NCBI GenBank assembly: GCA_949126835.1
Contig: OX421506.1
Span: forward strand, 27,479,441 to 27,543,440
Length of the DNA: 64,000 nt
DNA from: Anisus vortex
Taxonomy: Eukaryota; Mollusca; Gastropoda; Planorbidae
Direction of reading: 5' to 3'
Part shown: positions 10,201-25,200 of the stretch, piece by piece
How positions within the stretch are numbered: position 1 is the stretch's first letter
How the letters are laid out: every line of letters begins with the position of its first letter
Program-made: the position numbers and the translations under genes
Notes under the pieces: model-generated
What the model was told of the DNA's origin: nothing
The model's database searches: none
What the model saw: the letters and a program-made list of their open reading frames with translations, nothing else

Positions 10201-13200
10201 TTACAAATGTGCATATAATTTTTTATTCATATAATATTCATATAATTTTACACTACATTTTACAGTGTGGTCATTATTAAGTTATAAGTTGTAAGCCATT
10301 TAGTCTTTTATAAAAGAAAAATAAAAAACATAATATAAGAAATATTAGCGCAAAAGACGCAAACTATCTCCCTTTAATTAAAATTAAGTTTCTAAATTTG
10401 ATTCAATAGGCCTAGTGATGCCAAACAAGTTATGTTTTGTAATATAACAAATATTACTAATTATTATTTCTTGATATGAATCCAGCATTATGGTTTTCAT
10501 TACATAATTGAATTTTTAGAGGTAGCCTATATAATTAATTTACGTTAAACAGTTGTAAATAAACCTTTTCTACATTAATTGTTTGTCCGTTTATCCTTAA
10601 GGAGTTTATCTTTTAAACATTAATAATTACAATTGCATATAATTATGCTATTAAAAAGTCTCTTATATTTATTAAATTAATAAAAACTAATTTGGTTTAG
10701 AATTACTTATATTCATGTTTAATTATAGAAGATGAGTATAAAACTCTTTTAAATGTAATTAGTCTATATCAATTAACGAGCGCCTTGTATTGAATGCCCT
10801 CGCTAATTTAAAATGGCAGATACATATTTATTCATTTCGTAGTAGTGAAGTGTAAGTGGCCACTTTGAGTGCTTAACACAGCTTTCATGTGCAATGAACT
10901 CTGTTCACACGTGTAAGTTGAACCAAAAACCGAAAGTCCTGGCAGAAGAAAAAAGCAGAGGACTTTCCTAAGCAGCTTCTATCCAGATTTTCCCGCCAAT
11001 CGGCACATTTCGATGTCCATTTTTTTATATAATTCAACTGGCTGTGGTTTAAAATTGCGAATATCCCTCCACTAAAAAAAAAATAAACATCTAAGAAGGT
11101 TGTAGTAAGATCAAGCCAGTTAGGTTTGATGTGGTATGAAAAAAAATGAGTGCACGAATTTGAAAGTCTTGGCTTTGTTTAGAAAACTCCGCTTTGAGTG
11201 ATTCAATGTATTTCTGAAAAAGCCCAACTATCTATCACAATATATGCCTTTACAAAGGAATGTACAGATAGTTAAATATTTTGAAATTTATTTCGCTCAA
11301 GATATATGCAAATCCATTCCAGTGGTCTAACAGTTCAAGTGCTTTTTGACCCCATCCTTGTAAATTCGTTCAACTCACTGAAATATGTCAATCTGTCATT
11401 CAGAAACATAGGCTTCAACGGTCAGTTTTCCTCATTTAGACACGAAAAATAAATTCTTTTTTTCATCAATAAAAACACCTCATGGAGGTCTTTCGCGTGC
11501 CATTGAAAATCGCTCTGCGTGCCATGCTTGGCACGCGTGCCTTAGTTGCCGACCCCTGCTCTAGTGTTTCTAGGTTTAGTGATTTGACTAATGTGGTACT
11601 CTTGTTAATTGGGAATATTCACTTGTTATGAACCTTGCAGCTCTTTTTGAATTTGTTCTAATTCTTTAATGTTTTCTTTAGTTGATGGGTCCCGTACAGA
11701 TCCTGCATATTCTAGTATAGGCCTAACTAATGTGAGATAGCATTTTAGTTTTATATTCTTATTACATTTGTAAAAGTTCCTTTTTATGAATCCTAATGTT
11801 TTCTTTTATTTTTTAATTACTTCATCATTATGAGGGTTCCAAGATAACTTATCATTTATTATTACTCCTAGATACTTAGCAATGTTAGTTTGAGTTAGTT
11901 CTTTACCATGAATATAGTAGTTTGTTATTATTAAATGATCGAATGAGACCGGAAATGTTTTTCTCTTCGACCTTTCATGCATGCATAATCGCTAAGACTT
12001 GTCAATGACTACGAGAGATTGCCCCCCCCCCCCCCCCCGGTCTGGTAACACATATCCTGTGGTCATTTTAGTAATATTTGTTTTAAATCTTTTTTTTTCT
12101 TGCTCATGGCAGATTGTGACGAACGCTTCCAAGAATTGTCGTCGCAAGTCCCCATCTGCTACCACATATCACAGGAAGAGCTCACTTGGCAGGAAGCTCA
12201 GAAATTCTGTCACCTGAGAAAAGGCTCGCTCATCGACAAAGTTGTCACATTTTTTCGGATAGATCCAAATGTTCTTGTGGAGAATGGTTAGTTTGTTGTT
12301 TTGTGTGTGTGTGTGTGTGTGTTTTGAATTCATCATGGGAGCAAAGTAGTAATAATTCATAAAGCATTCAATTTTAGCTATTCTAATCTCTTATAACTAG
12401 TAGTTATGCCCGTCAAAATGACGGAGTAACAAATGATTACATTGGGTTTTGTTAAAAGAGAAAGAAAAAATAACGAACAGTATTACAATAAAAACTGAAC
12501 TAAGAACGTTTCTTTCGGTGTTTAGCGTTTGTTCTTTTTTATTGTTCACGGTCGCCCTGGCCCTGGAACATGCATATTAATTGTTGCTGTCAAGCTTCAA
12601 TTCTAACTTAGAAATACAACACTAATCTCTTATAATGCTCAGACAGACATAAAAATAAAAAACACTTTTCTTATTCCATACGCAAGAGCAAACACAGATA
12701 AGCTCTCTCTGTCTCTCTTTCCCCCAGTGGCATCCGGGCACTGAACAAACGTGTATATCCAGTAACATCATAACATCAATTAAAAATACTTATCGAAAAT
12801 TCTAAAGTAGACTGAAACCACTATTAAGCGTTGGACAATATAATCTTCTGTATAGTAGGAGCGTCTGTAATAGAGAAGGAAATCGAACCCACTTTTTAAA
12901 GTTCGGTTCGGTGTTCAGTATTTATGTAGTTTGAAACAATTTTTTAACAGGCTAGCGACTAGGGTTGCCAGACACATGAGTGTCAAAAAAAAAAGACAAG
13001 AATATTTTTTAAAATTATATTTTAATTAATGATACAAACATCTTAAGAACATAATGACAAAAACACTTTCCTTATCCTTTATGCGTGAACACACGCATAT
13101 AAGTACTCTTTCTTCACGCGTGGCATCCGAGCCTGGAATGTGTTGTCTGAACAAGCCACGAAAACCTGTAACTTGACATCATTTAAAACATTAATAAAAA

Positions 13201-16200
13201 TGCAAGACTAGACTCGAACCAAGGATGACCGTAGGAAGCGATAATCTTCTTTTAAAGAAGGAGATACTGTAATATATAAAATAATAATTCTACGCTCACG
13301 GATTATCAATATATAGGTTCAATAGAAATAAAAGCATATCAGACAAGGTTTCTTTGCTCGACAGGGCGCGGTGGACGAGCGGCAAAGCGTTCGGCTGGCG
13401 TACCAATGGTCCTTGGTTCCTATCATGGTGAAGGCTAGGATCTGTCCCCTGAGTCTACCCAGCTCAGATGGGTGTCTGACTTTAGTTGGGGTAAAGTAAA
13501 GGCGGCTGATCCACACAATCACCTAGTATGCCGTGGCCACAGAAACTGGCGAACGCTGCTTCATCTGCCTTATGATGGCTTTCTTTTCTCGGTTGTCATT
13601 AGCCCCTGGAAAGAAGCTATAATATTAAATCTGAAGAATTGAAATCTCCGAAAAATGCCTAAAGCTAATTGCCGAAAGATAGCAGACTCACTACAACTAT
13701 AAGCCGTACAATTATAAACTCCGAAAAATGCCTAAAGCTAATTGCCGAAAGATTGCAGACTCACTATAACTATAACTAAAGCCGTAAATAGTTAAAGATT
13801 GTTTTACTTGACTGGGCTTTGTTTTATTGTGATATAAAATAATTATAACTATCTTAAATCAGAGTTCGGCAACCTATTCATGTCTCTTCTAAAATAAATT
13901 GAGTGGTCGAGCAGGATAACTTTTAAGATGTGGGCACACTGAATGAATTAGAAATCCGACTTTGACACACTATTAGCAGACGGTTGCCGAGTCCTGGTCT
14001 AAAAAATGTGATTTTTTTTGTGTGTGCATTATTTTAATATAATAATCGTATTGCAATAAATATTGCCAGACTATCCTCAATTGCGGGCCCTCAAGAAACC
14101 ATTATGGCAACAACCAAGTGGCGCAAACTGACATGGTTTCGGTCATGTGTTGCAGCACACTAACCTGCCAAAATCCATCCTCCAAGGCACTGTAGAGTGT
14201 GGACGTCGGAAAGGCCGTCAGCGGAAATGCTTGTTTGAAAATATAAAACATTGGACAAAGCTGCAAATGACTGAACTATTGACAAGCCGCCCAAGATAGG
14301 CACAAACGGAGAAAGATGACTGCTGAGGTGTCCATCCCCTCCCCCCCTACCCCAAACGACCATAACGGTCAAGGGTTAGATGATGATGATTGCAATAAAC
14401 ATTTGTCTAATCATTGCTCTAACTCTTGCGTCTTTTCATCTCTTTCTAAATTTTAGTCTATCGCATTTTAATATTTATGCCAATCTGTATAATTTTAGGT
14501 CTTCAAAAGCTCTGGTCGGGACGTCATATTAGAAACAACAGGCTACTTTTGGACAGCTTTCCCATGGTAAAACAGTAAGTTAAACATTAAATGTGTATAA
14601 TACCATACCTGCCATAGCTTCCACAGTTGGTCGACGAGCTTACTTTAGGGTAAAGGGGGGGGGAAGGGGGGTGCAGGATATAGAAAATAATAAGAAAAAA
14701 AAAAGACAAGGCGTCCTGGGTTTTTTTTTTGTGTTGCTCTTGTTTTGAACATCAGTTTTATTTCTTTTCCATATCTCAGTACAAATATATTTATTTAGCC
14801 ATTTTTAATTTAGCCTTAGGTATATTGACGAGTTTGCTACAATTAACAATTTGTACTAACAAATAAGTTTGGGGGGGGGGGGTCTCCATTACATAATTAA
14901 TTAGAAATAAAAAAAAACTACTAATAAACCATGAAGTGCGCTTGTATTTATTGCTATGAAACGAAACTTACATCTAGGATAGTTAATTATGGTAATTGAT
15001 TACTGGGGCCCTATTTACTGGATCGTGGTCCAGCTGCACCATTTGAAGTATTACACATATTTCATTCTCATGATGCCCCAAGTACGTGCTTTATTTTTCT
15101 TAATGTTTAATCCAGTCCTGAGGCTTACTCTTCCAAACAAACAAAAAAAGAAAAGGCATGGCATTATTAGTCACAAGAGGTTCACTTCGCGATCCTCGGT
15201 AAAGCCTCGAATCATTCGACTGTCTACCAGCCTACCCACTGTAAATCTGACTGGAATGCACGATTGAAGTGAAATGCTAAATTTAGTGGACTAGAATCTT
15301 TTTTTAATTTGTGACTTGTGACCCTCCACCACGAAATAAGTCGCGTTGTGCCTCAAGCTATTTTGAGCTACAGCCGAAATTGTGTCGTAGGGGTGTAAAA
15401 TATGGATTTTCAGATTTTGATAAATTCTAATTATTTATTAGTTTCTGCAAATTCTGGAGCGAGCTTTAATTCAAAAAATAATTATAAATTATTAAAAAAA
15501 TATTTTTAAAGTAACACCCAGTATGGTTTCATGTGTAAAAGCGAAAATGTCAATTTGACATTTCTTAAATTCGGGTTTCAGAGAGGCGGTACAGTAAAAC
15601 ACACAAATCTAAGAGACTATTTCTAGGATTTTTAAACGGTTTTCATAATTAAATTCAGCATTTAAATGACTATAAGGATAACTAAAAAACTCGAAATGGC
15701 CTTAGGGCACAATGCTACTCATTTCGTGGTGGAGGGTCACCTATGTAAATAAATTATTTACACAGACCCTAGCGGGTGGCTGAATGGGGCTGCTTTCGAG
15801 TTCATGGCGAAGAGGTCGCGCAAGAGGGGAGCAGCTCCCAACAAAGTCGGAGATAATATATCTTACTCTATTTTTAGAGCTTATATGTTCTTTTTCCGTG
15901 CGCATCCAATAAAGATGTCTTAAATGACTTCTACGCTCCGACGTTTGCCTAAATGTTTCCAATGTAAAAACTTTCGATTTTAATTTTAATTTTACATTGA
16001 AAAAAAAAACGATGTACAGTGCAAAAAGGGAATAGGGAATTCTGAAAAGAAGTCATTCAAGTAATCAAATAGCAGAAATATTAAAGCAATATTAAATCTT
16101 AGTATAGTCTTTGGTTTATTATAGAATATTTGTTTTTTTTTTACTGTCTGGTTTTGGCTTTTCCCCACAGTTTAGGCAACACGGATGACGTTGACCTCAA

Positions 16201-19200
16201 CAATACGTGGACCAAAGGGGCAAACTGCTTTCTTCTTGTGTACAAGGAACAGACTTGCAACGTTGAAAGGTAATGAGGCTAAATGGTCATAGTTGGGGGG
16301 AGGAAACTGCAAAGGAGGTTGGGGACGACTAGTGTAGGGTATCCGGAGTCAAAAGTGCAAATGTAAGGGTGTGTGAGAAAATAACATAAGGTGTGCAAGG
16401 TAAGATGTGGGGGTAGGATGGAAACACCTCAGGAGGAGGGGGCAAATAGTGCATGGTTTGAAGTGCAAATAGTGCAAGGAAGGCGGATGAATATTGTTAG
16501 GTAGTGGGGGCAATAGCAGTTACATTCGAAACGAGTGCACTTTTCTTAACTACTAAATAACTATTATATCTAGCTATAAATGAATAAAAATGATCTTGTG
16601 TTTTAATCCCAAGGTCCAATTAAATGGCCAGTTCAATGATTTAATTATGTTCTTTAATCACATGGTCCAATTCAATGATTTTACCTTGTCTGTTTATCCC
16701 TAGGTACAATTTAATAATTTTATCCTGTGCTTTAATCGCATGGGCAACTTCAATGATTTAATCTTGCGGAATATATTTCTGGCACTATAGGTTTTACAAA
16801 CCGCCTTAATCCATCATCGTAATGTGTTTTGGTTTTGTTTTTCTTCCAAAATTAATCATTTCAGTGAGTTCTTTTGCCCAATACGTTTCATCCAAGAGCT
16901 AGTGCCCTGCACTGAAAGACATCCGTTTCTTTGCCAGCTTGATGGAATGAGAGACGACACGCCTACGTCTCGCAGTAAGGCAAATCTCTTACATCTTTGG
17001 TTCTCGCACTTATTGTTTATATTTTAACATTATTCGCTTAAACAAAGACTATAATAAGATGGACCGCTTGCTCTATTTTTAGAGCTCATATGTTCTTTTT
17101 TTCCGTGCGCAGCCGATATCGCTGTCTTCAATGACTTCTACGCTCCTACGTTTGCCAAAATGTTTCCGATGTATACAAGTTTCGATTTGAATTTTAAGTT
17201 TTCATTGAGACAATCATAGCGATTAAATAAAACGGAAGTGCACAGTACAAAAGGGAATCGGGAATTCTGAAAAGAAGTCATTTGAGCCATCAGATAGCAG
17301 AAATATTACAGCAAGCGGTCCATCTTATTATAGTCTTTGGTTTGAAAACAAAATTAATACTTATCTTTTTAATGTAAAAATTCTTATTTGGAGAAGGAGA
17401 GACTAACGAAAATTACAACAAAAAGAAAACTTATGTTTTAATTACACATTTTGTTATTATGTTATGCTTTTCGCCCCACCTGGGACATAGGCCGCCACCA
17501 ACAGTCCTCCAGGTATCCCGATCCTGGGCCAATTTCTCTATCTGACTCCAGCTTAGCCTTACTTTTAGCATCGGTTTCCATATCGCGCGTCCAGGTGTTT
17601 CTCGGCCGACCTCTTTTCCTTTTACACATTTTAAGGTGGTACTTTATATTTACCAGTGTGAAAACATACATTATATACTGTGAGATGGTCATTGTTATTA
17701 CTGAGGGGGTACTTGTATGCACAGATAAGGGTGCTATTAATAGTTGTGACACGTTTAACTAACCTAACCTTACCCTTGTAAGTATTAAGTGGTATCGGAT
17801 GGTACCGAGGCCTTGTAAAATCTGAAAGAGCACACAAACCTAACACTGAGTACACTTATACAATGTTGGGAAATATGACGAATACCCACGCATATAACTT
17901 TCTTTGATTGCGCAATTGAACCTGAGCTGGAGTACCCAAACAGTTACTCATCTTTTATCTTATAAGACGGCCTAAGGCCGAATCACCGGCGTTTGTGGCT
18001 TTTAGTCTTTGATAACGAGATAATCAAAACTTGGTCTCGGGATGAAAATAAATGATTCGCCTTGCACACAATCACGGATGCATGCGTCCCGAGGCCCCAG
18101 AGGGGTCTTTCAAGGAAGTTCCACTAAACCACAGGATCTCAACGGGGGCGATTTCGCCTCCCGGGGGGCGGTGAGAAGCTTTACGGGGGCGCCGACATTC
18201 CCGGGGGCGATTGGGGACGGTGAATGGCAAGTGGGCGGTACAAACGTACCTGATATAATTTGAAAACTTCAGCTATTTGAATCGTTTAATTTTTGGATGA
18301 AATGTGATGTAAACGCAAATGCTGCTAAATATCTGATATCCCCCAGCATCACCATCATCATCAGTCCTTTGGATTCCTTGTGGAACTTAGAGCCTCTGTC
18401 AAAGCACGCCACTCTCCATGATCTCTTGCCAGTCGCTTCAATTCTTTCCAGACTTTTGTCAGTAGTAATGTTAAGAGGAATAGATACGTAATAATCATAC
18501 AAACTGGGTAGTTATTGTAATGCTTGAAAATATACATATAAATTGATTAGCCATATAATATTTATATAATTTTCAAAGACTTTTTTACAGTTTGATTATT
18601 TCAAAGTTATAAATTGTAAGCCACTTTTTTTTTTATAAGGAAAAAAAACATTAGATCTAGCTCAAATAAAACGGGTAAATTACGGTATCTCCTTTAATTA
18701 AAACATGTTTCCACATGTGTTTCAATAGTGATACCAGACAAGTTCTGTTTTGTAACAAAACAAATATTACTGACTAATTATTCTTTCTATATATACATTC
18801 AACATTATGGTATTAATAACAAGATTTAAATATTAGAGGATTTTAAAAAAATACGTTAAACGTAAATAAACATTTCCTTCATTAATTGTTGGTCCATTAA
18901 GAAGTGTATATTTTAAACATTATAATAATTATAGAAATTACATAAAATAGGCCTAGTTCTATTAAATAAGTCTCTTATATTTCTAAATTAAAATACAAAT
19001 AAATTTGTTTTAGAATTAATTATATTTATGCTTCATTAAACAAGATGAGCATAAACACTCGTTTAAATGTAATTACTCTGTATCAATTAATGAGCGGTCA
19101 AGTCTTTGAATGCTTAAATCAGTTTTCATGTTAGATAAAATCTGTTCATAGGTGTAAGTTGACTATTTAAATATAATGTATGAGACTTGGATTCGACGCT

Positions 19201-22200
19201 CGAGTTTTTGAAAAGCAAATGCTATTCTTTGGGAGAAAATCCATCAACTTCTCTCGGTCTGTGAGTTTTGGCAACATTTTTGTATTGCATTCTTATCACC
19301 TTGTTTTGTGGAAAGTGGATTATATGCTAATACCATTTGCTTGTCAAAAAAGAAACGAAAAACAAGCTGCAAATAGTCAAGCGCGGAGACTTAAGGCTTT
19401 TGCAACCAAAATTGAAACAAATATAAGCTTAGGCAAACTACAAGCAACACGCCAGGCAAATGATTCACCTTAATATTGATTTATTTAATCCTTTTGTTTA
19501 TTTGTTTATCTATTAATTCTTACAATATGCTTCCTTTTAATTTTTTTTAAAGACAATAAATAAAAAAAAAAGTATGGTCGGCCCTAAAAAAAAATGCGGA
19601 AACTATAGTCCAGAGTACTCCAGAGGGGTGGAGGGAGGGGGGTGGGCGCTAAAAAAGGTTGGGGGGAGGGCGGTGAGCGGAAAAAAATTGTAAAAGGGGG
19701 CGGTGAGCCGAAAAAGGTTGAGAACTTATGCACTAAACCTATCCCCATGGCGTAGAATAACGGTGCTTCTGGCAGTATCTAACGGACTAAGATGGATGCT
19801 GTGCCTAAATGCAGAATCTCACCGCTTTAGCCGGTAGTATATCCTCGTAATATTGGCGGTCGGGGGGCCATCAGTCCGGCAACGAAAGGACAGCTAAGTC
19901 GTGCTGAAGTTCAAGGCACCATGAAAGCAATCGCTGACTTAGGGCAATGGAAGTTCATTTCTGGTACGGGGGTGTGTGGGTGGATGGAACTGGCAACAAG
20001 GCCAGCAATTTATGTCTCTTTTACTGGCCGTCGAGTACTAGAGCAAGATGACGTTTAGGCTGTTGGCACGCTGAATGAATTAGAAATCCGAATGTGGCAC
20101 ACTATTATCTAAAGGATGCCGACCCCTGAACTAGATTATTATTATTTAAAAGAGACATACTTTACTTGTCGAACCATTAACCCTTACAGTCCCGGGCGCG
20201 TATATAGCGGGACTGAAGATAGCATAGATAGAAAGTAGGTCGGTACAGGAAGGGTTAACAGCCTCTTATAGTTACCCTCGATCTTATCCTCGCATTATGC
20301 AAATTAAACATGTGACAAAAAAGGCAGTACACTGGGTGGGTGGAATAGGCAGTAATAAATCATTTTTCTCAATTGGAATGGACTTAAGTCTAAGTCTAAT
20401 ATGGATGTCAACGGGATAATGTAAAATTTAATGGTAAAACCCAGTCGTTTGTATTTTACAGTCCTGGGGGGCGTTCTACTGACCAGGAAAGAATTCTTGC
20501 CGGTTGAAGTGTTCTTGTCCAAGGTGAACTCGACACACGCCGACATTGACAAGGCGTGTCAGGTGACATTGGCAGGTGGCAGAGCTTACAGGTGACTCTA
20601 TACGTCTCTTTTTCTACATTATCTATATACGAGCATCTATGTATCTATTTAGTCTAATCTAATCAATCTTTTCCAAATCTGTCTATCCGCCGTAGTTCTA
20701 TTTATATCTATATATAGCCTATGTCTATTCATATATCGATGTATCTTTTTATCATCTATCTATCTATCCATCTTGCTATCTGTCTGTCTATCCATCTTTC
20801 TATATTTCTATGTATATAGTATTTCTATCCATTTATCTATCTATCTATTTATCTATCTTTTTACCTTTCTATCCATCTATCGATATTTATATACAATTCA
20901 TATCTAGTATGTTTCTCTAATCTATATATATATAAAGATCCTGTTTGTGTCCCCACGGATCCCCATTGGTCAATTTGAAAACATGTGAGTTTGTGTCACT
21001 GAGCTATTTAGGCCTAGGCCAATATACTGTCTAATAATTTTTCACATCGCACATATGACTTCGCTAGCTCAGTGGTAAACGTAGCGGACCACTATTGCGG
21101 GCGACCCGGTTTCGATTCTCCAGTTAGACTTAGACTATACCTTTTTTTTTCTACATTTTTTTTTCAAACTTTTAAAAACAAAAGACACTGCAAATGTACG
21201 GACAATTTAGATTTTCGTTAACTAAAAATACTTGCCTATTTTTTTTACCCGATTACAATATTTATTTTAAATTACTTTCCTAAAATTCTTCAGTAAAAAA
21301 ATTATAATTAAAATATTAGATTTATCGCTTTCTTTTAATTATAGTTTTTATCTGCACCTTATAGGCCTACAGTACTGTTTTTTTTTTCACCCGGGCAACG
21401 CCGGACAATGTAGCTTGTTTATCCCTATAACTAGCTATCCAGCTAACAATTAACCTAGTCAATTTTAATTTATCTATAAAATTTATCCGCATATAGTTCT
21501 GTCTAATTTGTTCATATTTATGGTATATACAGAACTAATTGTCTCATCTTCCGTACAGGTACAAGGATAACCCAACCTTGTCTATGCACTTTTCAAGAGG
21601 TGGCTACGCCCAAATGGTTGAAATCGATGGCATTGACAGGGTTCTTTGGGTGAAGCCGGACAGTGGGCAGTGCTTAGCTATCATCTTTCCACCTGCGAAT
21701 TTGTTATTGGTTAGTGACTCCATTATACTCATTGTGCTCATTGGAACTTGGTCACTATTTCAAAAGGCGTCCAACAGCTAACAACAAATGTGTGCTTCTC
21801 ACATAAACTTATAACAAAATAGTCAAATCGTGTCACCATTCCGAAAGTCTAACTAAAAGCGAACAATAAGTTAATGAGCAGCCGTTACAAAAATTGTTTT
21901 TGGAGTTTAACGGTTGAGCATATAAACTTAGTACAAAGTAGTCCAATTATTGTTACCCCCAAATAACGCATGTTAAATAAAAGCATGGTTTCCCCGTTGT
22001 GACGTCACATATCCCGACAGTTTCTAGACTGCTGCTGCACGTGAGAAGGAAAGGGGAGATTAGTTGTGTTTACTGAAGGTGTCGAAATAACACGTTCGCG
22101 CTTTCTTTTACAGCTTTAGCAAAAAATGGTCGCACCAAAACGTCCAGCGCCATAATGTCCAGCGCCAAAATGATCAGCACCAAAATGTCCAGCGCCAAAA

Positions 22201-25200
22201 ACGGTCGCGCTAAAACGGCAGCGTCTGGACGTCCTGCCTCGATATTTTGTATAAATGAATTCATTAAGAATTCTGATACGGAATGCAAATATTAAAACAG
22301 TTTGCGTGTTAGACATTTTAAAAAGCTATTCAGGTAGGGCCTAGTCCTTACTTAAACAACTTAACTTTCAATCGTTCAACAGGAGAGTAATACGATAGAC
22401 TTTCTGGAGACAACCTGGCCGTGCAATTATTCCCAAAGTGTTCTATGCGAGATCGACAAAGTTATTAACGGTAAGTTGTATAGAAATCTCTCCCCCCCCC
22501 CCTATCTAATTCTCTCTGCATATACGAGTGGTAGATTTGGACGTCCAGAGTTTTGTTTAACTCTTTCAGGCAACTCGCTTTTTCTGAGTCACTATACACA
22601 ACCATTTAAAAACAAATATCTAAACCTATGACAGGGATGGGCAAACGATGCAACGAGTGCCACTTTTTGTTTCTGGCACGCGAAACCGTCCTTTGTAATG
22701 TCCATTTAACGACTTTTTTTACAAAGTTTTTTCTTGTTCAATATATATTTCTGGGATTAATTAATACAATGCACTTGACGAGGACATTAGATAAATAATT
22801 TGACCTCACAAATTACCCAATTACAATTTCTTCCTAAACCTGATTAGTGTTGTAATATTTGCCTCTGAAACTGTTTTTTGTTGACAAGACAACTGCCTCC
22901 GTATTACAATTGCTCCGCTGGTTCGATTTTTTTTTTAAAGATGAAATGGCCCTTACATGTATTTTCAGTCATACTATAACTATAAGGTGACTTTTATCTC
23001 TCGAATGAATATGTGTCCTTTCTTCTTAAGAATTTGTTCTGTAAAAGTTGCACAGGGGACAGGATTTTACTTATAAGTTTTACAGACGGTCCTAGAAGAT
23101 AGAAGATTATTACGTCCACTAGGCCCAAAACTCCTCCAGGCCGGCAGGGATTGGTCGGCGGAAGGGTTAGAACCCGGGCCGTTTTGTTGACAGTTTGGTG
23201 AACTAACCACAGGACCAGGTTTTGAAGGACATAGTCCGCATTTTCGGGAATTGTTCCACAGGGTAACATTTCAGTTGTTCGACATTGTAGTTTGCGAAAC
23301 ATGTGTTGCTTCAGCCTGTTATGACCTGTCCTTAGCCTGAAAATTATAAGTTAAAATCGCTGTTGAGTTCGCAGCAAGCATCATATGTGAGGTGGATTTG
23401 GAGAAGTTCATGACATCAATTAAAACAGGGATATCTTCCAATTTGTGTAAGCAAAAAAAAAATTAGAATTGGAAACCTGAATTTGTAGTTTTAGTGCAGA
23501 AGTATGAAAAACCAGCAAGCCTAATGTTGAGATTTAGGATAAACTCATCAAAGTTAGTCCTTAGAAGTTTGAAAGAACCACGATTTTATTATGAGTGTTG
23601 GACTATCTGACTTTTTTTTTGCTTTCTGAAATCTCTTTTGCACATCCTCCAAATTAAACAATCGGTTTTATTTGTGAAACTACCTAGCGGGCACACCACG
23701 TCGTATCGACGGGAAAAAATAACTTGAAAACCACGAAAAGCCCGCTGGGATATAATCACAAACTTTAAAAATGTAACTTTATTCATACTCCCATTTTCTT
23801 TTCTCGTTGTACCAGCTACCAAACAGCCAAGAATAGAAGTGAAGAGCTCCTTGCCGCTGGTCAAAGTAACGCAAAATGAGATTCAGGCGCCATCGTCCAT
23901 AATTGAGAATCTCATGACTGGCGAGTTTTCTCTAACATGCACGTTAGACGATTTTCAACCAAACATGGTAGGAGACATAGGCCTACTACATTTTAGTTTT
24001 TAAAACTTTATCTTATTTATTACAGGTGCTCTTTCTATATAGAAGATTTTTCCGTCCTATGCCCAATCGTCGTATGAGTCTGGTCTTTCATTTTGATGTT
24101 TTAAATGGTGTTAAGTAATTGGTTTTACTGATGTGTTCTTGCAACCCATTCCATACCTGGATGCCACTAGGAAAGAAAGAGCGCTGACATGATTTTTGTC
24201 CATATAATAAGGAATACCTTTTTAAAAAAAATTAAATATGTCAGTCTGAGCACTCGCGTCGAACACTTCATTACACTGGCGAGAGCCATCATGCTCGGTA
24301 GGGAGGAAGAAATGTGCGCAACAATCCGTCTCGCCAAGCCGGGTACAGTCTTCACAGTCACATTCACTACACTAACCCCCCCCCCCCCCCAATACTTTGT
24401 TGAATTCCTCTTGGATTATTAACTAGGCATCATTGCTTGTATACCTACACTGTCGCCCGGTAGCTCGAATTTGAAGGGAAGAAAGTCTGAGGTTTTTGTT
24501 ATTTAAACATAAGGGAATATTTAAATATAACGTACGCACTGAAGGGGATTGAATTTAGGACATTTTTGCATACGGGAGGTTGATTGAAATGAAAAAAAAA
24601 AAGACAACACTTTTAATGGAGTGACATTTCGAAGACTTGCGTTATAGGCCAACTGAGAAAATCTACCGCACCATCCCCCTTCCCTTCCCTATCCTAAAAA
24701 AATATGATTGTGAATTAAATCCCCCTTCCCCCCCCCCCCCCCCACATATACCAGGGATTCCTATACCCAGTATGAAAAAAAATGTAACACGTTAAAATAA
24801 TGCGATAATAAATTGCGTACATTTTGATCATCGTGATAGAATTGAAAAAAAAGCGTATTTATTTCGAAAGTCTTCTAGGAGGTCCGAGCGTAATGTATAA
24901 TTGAATACACTTCGTTACTGCGACAGACCTACTAGAAGATGTCGACAATTCAGCGTTCATTTGTCGACATACCCACCTTGTCAAGACTGGAGAAATTCAT
25001 CTTGTCAAGATTGTAGAAATTAAATTGTCAAAATATTAGGAATTCATCTTGTCAAGATTGTTAAAAAACAATTATTATTATTATTATTATTATTGGTTAT
25101 TTATATAGCGCTTCTATCCATGCTATTTTAGCATGCTCAGTGCGCTCTGTAAACACAATGCTGCCTGCTGGCGCAAATATGTATACAGGCCCAAAACTCC

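Noticed and set aside
18042..18263. GC-rich 73-codon frame
   Set aside because: The sequence is G-run repeat-like (similar text near 19620-19740) and ends without splice or domain support.
21062..21133. Candidate tRNA gene with good A and B boxes
   Set aside because: The acceptor arms do not pair, and the block lies inside a mobile element present at 45182-45749 too.
22116..22316. Gly-Ala-rich repeat protein on the - strand
   Set aside because: A translation of a short 16-bp tandem repeat; no start context or exons.
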